Origin: Ammoniphilus oxalaticus
Lineage (GTDB): Bacteria > Bacillota > Bacilli > Aneurinibacillales > RAOX-1
Direction: 5' to 3'
NCBI RefSeq assembly: GCF_003609605.1
Contig: NZ_MCHY01000002.1
Span: 62,001 to 126,000 of the forward strand
Length of the DNA: 64,000 bases
Under the pieces are notes generated by a model. It worked only from the letters and a program-made list of their open reading frames with translations. It did not search any database and was not told the DNA's origin. Shown in pieces: positions 60,714-64,000 of the stretch (position 1 is its first letter; the number at the start of each line of letters is the position of its first letter). A program made the translations under genes and the position numbers.

Positions 60714-61952
60714 CTAACGCTTCTTCTTTTCCTGCGGTAATAGCGCCGTGAATAAATAGTTATCAGGGTCTAACATACGCGCAGCCACCCGCTGTACATC
60801 CGCCGCCGTTACCTGTTGAATGAGAGCCAACTCCTCTTCAGGATCGGCTGGAAGTCCCCTAACCGCCATCGCTCCCATATGGGCATTGTAAGCGCCCGCG
60901 CCCTCTAGCCCCATAATTTTAAATCCTTCCAAAGAGTTGCGGGCAACGGTTAGTTCCTCGTCACTAACCGGATCGCGTCGAATCCGCTCCCATTCCTCCA
61001 CAATGATTTTTTCCACATCGTCAATCTTCCGATGGTCGAGTCCAACACTCACGACAAAACAACCAGACCCTAACCAAGCTTCATGAGAGCTGTCAACCGC
61101 ATAAGCCAATCCTTCTTCTTCGCGAATGCGCTGAAACAACCTGGAAATCTCATTGCCGCCTAAAATCGCATTCATCACCTGAATCGGTAGACGATCGGGA
61201 TCTTCAAGTCCCGGGGCGCGCGTCCCTAGCAACAACTGGGCTTGATCCACCTCACGATGATAACGTTCTATCCCCTTGATGATTTTAGATTCCGCCTGCG
61301 CTGGCTTGGGCGTTTGCGTGAACTTTCGCTTGCCTAGCTTCGCTTCTAAAATGGGCAAAATTTCGTCGGCCTCAATTCTGCCCGCAATGGAGATCGTTAG
61401 CGTTTCATCAAAATACCAACGTTCATAAAAACCCTGAACATCGTCGCGTCCAATTGTGGCGATACTTTGTCGGGTTCCGAGAATCGGGTGCGCCATCGCA
61501 TGTCCTTCATACAAAATTTCCATGAATCGGTCCATCAGAAACTCGCCAGGAATATCATTGTACATGTCAATCTCTTCTTGAATGATTGAACGCTCCCGAT
61601 CGATATCATGCGCCGGAAACAGTGGATGAAGGTACAGATCAAGCAGAATATCGAGCGCATTCTCCCATTGTCGATAGGGCACGTCCAGGGCATAGGTCGT
61701 CGTGTCGCGTTCCGTATAAGCGTTTAGGAAACCGCCAATCTTTAGCGTATCAATCGAAATTTGCTTATAGTCTCTTTTGTTCGTGCCTCGAAACATCATA
61801 TGTTCAACGAAATGGGCCAACCCTTGTTGATCGCTTGGATCGCTTTGCGAACCAACCCCAACGAGAATATCGATACATACTTTAAAACTGGTTGGAATCG
61901 TCTTGATGTAAACAGGGATCCCATTCGATAAATAGTACGTTTGAAAGCTCAT
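60714..61952 (-). CDS. M16-family zinc metalloprotease
   Basis: 412 residues. Inverted zinc motif HFVEHMMFRGT (HxxEH) near residue 48 and the downstream Glu in RERSIIQEEIDMYNDIPG. The second, inactive lobe ends RVAARMLDPDNYLFTALL. Homologous to mitochondrial processing peptidase-like YmxG of Bacillus. It probably degrades peptides in the cytosol. GAGAGGAG precedes the ATG. Confidence 0.92.
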   Translation of the reverse strand: MSFQTYYLSNGIPVYIKTIPTSFKVCIDILVGVGSQSDPSDQQGLAHFVEHMMFRGTNKRDYKQISIDTLKIGGFLNAYTERDTTTYALDVPYRQWENALDILLDLYLHPLFPAHDIDRERSIIQEEIDMYNDIPGEFLMDRFMEILYEGHAMAHPILGTRQSIATIGRDDVQGFYERWYFDETLTISIAGRIEADEILPILEAKLGKRKFTQTPKPAQAESKIIKGIERYHREVDQAQLLLGTRAPGLEDPDRLPIQVMNAILGGNEISRLFQRIREEEGLAYAVDSSHEAWLGSGCFVVSVGLDHRKIDDVEKIIVEEWERIRRDPVSDEELTVARNSLEGFKIMGLEGAGAYNAHMGAMAVRGLPADPEEELALIQQVTAADVQRVAARMLDPDNYLFTALLPQEKKKR

Positions 61953-62110
61953 GTATTTCTCCTCTCTTTGAAGCTTTATTTCATCTTAGAAGAAACGAAC
62001 GAATTGTTCAACTGAAAAGAAAACTACGCTCCATTTTACGCTCTGCATGTTCACAATTAAGTCAGTTTACTGAATTTTTTTAAGTGATACGATAATTTCA
62101 CTACCTAATT

Positions 62111-62371
62111 GTGGATGTTTGCAGAAGAAAGGGGGGAGTGGCTCGGTTGTTGGCAAGCCGTCATTTCATCGTGATTATCTGGGCGGTCATCTTTGTCACT
62201 CTTTCTAAAGGGGTGCAGAGTGGGATTGAAAAAGTGAGTAAATTAGCGATGCCGTTACTAATTGGTTTGTTCTTAGTGATTACGTTCCGCGGTTTGAGCC
62301 TGGAAGGAGCTAGCCTAGGTCTCAATCACTTTTTTACACCCGATTGCCGTACGAAAGAATGCAATCGCTAA
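62111..62371 (+). pseudogene. Fragment of a sodium:neurotransmitter symporter-family transporter
   Basis: 86 codons giving RHFIVIIWAVIFVTLSKGVQ, SGIEKVSKLAMPLLIGLFLV and ITFRGLSLEGASLGLNHFF, which match the middle helices of NSS-family Na+-coupled amino-acid transporters. Full members have about 450 residues and 11-12 helices; no further parts are found on either side. This is a decayed remnant. An imperfect ribosome-binding-like GGGGGGAG precedes it. Confidence 0.65.
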
Positions 62372-62399
62372 AAAACGATAACGTAGAGATCGACGGATA

Positions 62400-62432
62400 C
62401 GAGCAAGGTTAGGATTTTTCTAACCTTGCTCT
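62400..62432. terminator. Strong hairpin after the transporter fragment
   Basis: GAGCAAGGTTAG (62401-62412) and CTAACCTTGCTC (62420-62431), perfect 12-bp arms. No clean U-run follows, so it may be a remnant terminator or an RNA-processing hairpin. Confidence 0.45.
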
Positions 62433-62515
62433 CTTAGATTGGAGAAGGTTCGGCTTTCGATGAGAGACTACACGATTTTCTCCTGTTAAATCGCCCGCCT
62501 GTCTGTCGTCGAAAA

Positions 62516-63292
62516 TTACGCGATCATCGGATCGTTCACAGGTTTGTTAACCAATGAACGGATTACCTTAGCAATACCCCGGTTCCAATTGCCGTCGGAA
62601 GCATAGCGCACATTCATCCCTTTCAACGTCGGACCGTGATAATAACGCCCGGACTCTTGCAAATAATTTTGGCTGATGAATTTGGCGACTACGTCAATCC
62701 CCTCGGCTTTCGTCTTGAAATGCTTGGCGCTTTGATACGGACTGTTATCATAGGCCATAAACCCGAATAAATTATTTTTCTCGCGACTAATTTTCGAGTT
62801 CCCCCAGCCACTTTCCCACGCGGCATGCGCGATTAAATAATAAGCATTGACCTCATAATCATTTTCCGCTTCCACAAATGCCTTACCTAAACCTTCCAGG
62901 CCTGTCCCTGCCAATAACCGATCAGCCTCTCCCGCTGATAAACCAGAAGGCTTACGTAAATCAAGCGTTGTCACGTCTGAACTTTGCGCTTCCTGACGAA
63001 ATTGACGGCGCTTATCCGCTAATTCCTGTTGCAAAAGTAATACCCTTGACGCAGACGTGTTGTCTAGCAATAATTTTTCATGCTTGGCCTCCGCGACCAA
63101 ATGCGTCTGACCCGTTTCTTGTTTCAGTTGCTCATATTGTTCATCTATCGGTTGGTCCATGATCGTCGCAATCAATTCCTTTGAAAATGCTTGTCCGAGA
63201 AGAATCGGTGGTGTGACCTGTAGTTGTTGGGCTATGGCAGTAACTAAAAAAAGAATGGCGATCATTACAGTCGTCTTATTCATCTGGTACAA
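62516..63292 (-). CDS. Cell-wall glucosaminidase-domain protein
   Basis: 258 residues. An N-terminal hydrophobic anchor (MIAILFLVTAIAQQLQ), a charged helical linker, then a mannosyl-glycoprotein endo-beta-N-acetylglucosaminidase-like domain: YYLIAHAAWESGWGNSKISR with the catalytic Glu, NNLFGFMAYD, and the closing YASDGNWNRGIAKVIRSLV. It should cut peptidoglycan glycan strands at N-acetylglucosamine residues outside the membrane. TTG 63292 is favoured because GAGGGGAG lies 9 bases before it. Confidence 0.85.
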   Translation of the reverse strand: MYQMNKTTVMIAILFLVTAIAQQLQVTPPILLGQAFSKELIATIMDQPIDEQYEQLKQETGQTHLVAEAKHEKLLLDNTSASRVLLLQQELADKRRQFRQEAQSSDVTTLDLRKPSGLSAGEADRLLAGTGLEGLGKAFVEAENDYEVNAYYLIAHAAWESGWGNSKISREKNNLFGFMAYDNSPYQSAKHFKTKAEGIDVVAKFISQNYLQESGRYYHGPTLKGMNVRYASDGNWNRGIAKVIRSLVNKPVNDPMIA

Positions 63293-63362
63293 AAAATTGT
63301 TCTCCCCTCTGTGAAAAAATATTGATTTCTAGTTTATATTCACAGAGGAGAAAGAATATCAC

Positions 63363-64000
63363 TTAAAAATGAGATCGGGCGATTTTCTCGCTTGGCTGCT
63401 CTTGCTCGGATAGAAACGAGAATAAGTATGAAAGCTCACGTCCGCCTAATAGATTCTGATCGCTTAAATGACGGCCGCCTGTTTTTAATCTATTCATTTC
63501 TCGTAACGATGACTTTTGCTCGCTTTTAGCCAAAAATTGAATTTTTAATTCATTTTCCCCTTTTAATTCAGTAAACGGAAGCGTTAATTTGGGAAGAACT
63601 CTCTGTTCCGCCGCAACCCGAATCTTCACGCTAAAATGGGAATCGTTTAATTTCCGAAGTGTTTCCCTTGACAAAAAGGGCTGCCCTTGTTCGCCAAGTT
63701 CTCGTTTAAAAACAATCCGCCGCAACCAATTTATAAAGACGATAAACCAATGAGATGCTTGACGATAAGGCCTAAATCCGTTCTCCATTTTCGTATGAAA
63801 AACGTGATGATTTTTCCGATTGAGCTGCTTTTCAACGGGGACCAGCGTGAAACTGACACGAGCACGTTCTCCTTCTTCCAATAGGAGATGATCTGGAAAA
63901 ATGACGTCACTGGACGGCAGGGAAAACATTTGATCAAAATTTAACTTTAATTCACAGACAGAAAGATGGGCGGGGACGGCTAACGCTGTCAGATCCACGG
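63363..64000 (-). CDS. Protein of unknown function, C-terminal part
   Basis: The frame is open to the right edge, so this is probably the end of a longer protein. At least 211 residues: a Val/Leu/Phe-rich beta-type stretch (FDQMFSLPSSDVIF, HLLLEEGERARVSFTLVP), a central hydrophobic segment SHWFIVFINWLRRIVF, then Arg/Lys-rich beta segments. The C-terminus is RSHF. The mid-protein hydrophobic region might touch the membrane. No family recognised. Confidence 0.6.
   Translation of the reverse strand, partial: VDLTALAVPAHLSVCELKLNFDQMFSLPSSDVIFPDHLLLEEGERARVSFTLVPVEKQLNRKNHHVFHTKMENGFRPYRQASHWFIVFINWLRRIVFKRELGEQGQPFLSRETLRKLNDSHFSVKIRVAAEQRVLPKLTLPFTELKGENELKIQFLAKSEQKSSLREMNRLKTGGRHLSDQNLLGGRELSYLFSFLSEQEQPSEKIARSHF

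Overview
The window comes from a low-GC, endospore-forming Gram-positive bacterium of the Bacillales. Supporting signs are an alpha/beta-type small acid-soluble spore protein, a YhcN/YlaJ-like sporulation lipoprotein, an S-layer-anchored glycosidase, strong AGGAGG-type ribosome binding sites and many GTG/TTG starts. A complete minus-strand block for turning oxalate into glycerate-level intermediates (about 38.2-47.2 kb) points to an oxalate-using genus such as Ammoniphilus. That genus assignment is inference from gene content.

Layout. 0-5.6 kb: the end of a patatin-like gene, a Pro/Tyr-rich coat-like protein, the YwqA/YwqB-type SNF2 helicase and SWIM pair, and small genes. 5.8-16.9 kb: GH18-SLH glycosidase, SASP, glutamine amidotransferase, OppA lipoprotein, cardiolipin synthase, Fur-family regulator, three tandem universal stress proteins, DUF309, DUF1292, endonuclease IV and an alpha/beta hydrolase. 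17-23 kb: pdhABCD and lipL. 23-34.8 kb: sporulation lipoprotein, tyrosine recombinase, cold-shock protein, SprT-like, DinG-like helicase, metA, a disulfide oxidoreductase with an in-frame TGA, a 3-hydroxyisobutyryl-CoA hydrolase-like protein, a kinase-like protein and an esterase. 34.9-37.6 kb: an OpuC-type osmolyte ABC transporter. 38.2-47.2 kb: the oxalate/glyoxylate block. 47.6-56.1 kb: SelO, a set of unrecognised small proteins, M48 peptidase, nucleotidase, thioredoxin, HAD and a SelW-like gene with an in-frame TGA. 56.2-64 kb: LysR regulator divergent from leuCD, aromatic acid exporter-like protein, M16 protease, a transporter fragment, a glucosaminidase and a partial gene.

How the genes work together. 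In the oxalate block an AMP-forming ligase of the oxalyl-CoA synthetase (Pcs60/AAE3) type, a PanE2-like reductase and a private acyl carrier protein would activate oxalate and reduce it to glyoxylate. Glyoxylate carboligase and tartronate semialdehyde reductase would then make glycerate. An IclR regulator sits at the end. The ligase and carboligase promoters share the same -35/-10 block and an operator with identical three-half-site geometry. A second ligase copy carries a nonsense codon.

The most unusual signal is two independent genes whose reading frame is broken only by a TGA exactly at a redox cysteine: the CxxU position of a SelW-like Rdx protein, and the second cysteine of the C-x4-C disulfide of a dihydrolipoamide dehydrogenase-like enzyme. 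Each TGA is followed by a small hairpin of bacterial-SECIS type. Together they suggest that this organism makes selenoproteins that ordinary gene callers would truncate. No tRNA, rRNA or CRISPR array was recognised.
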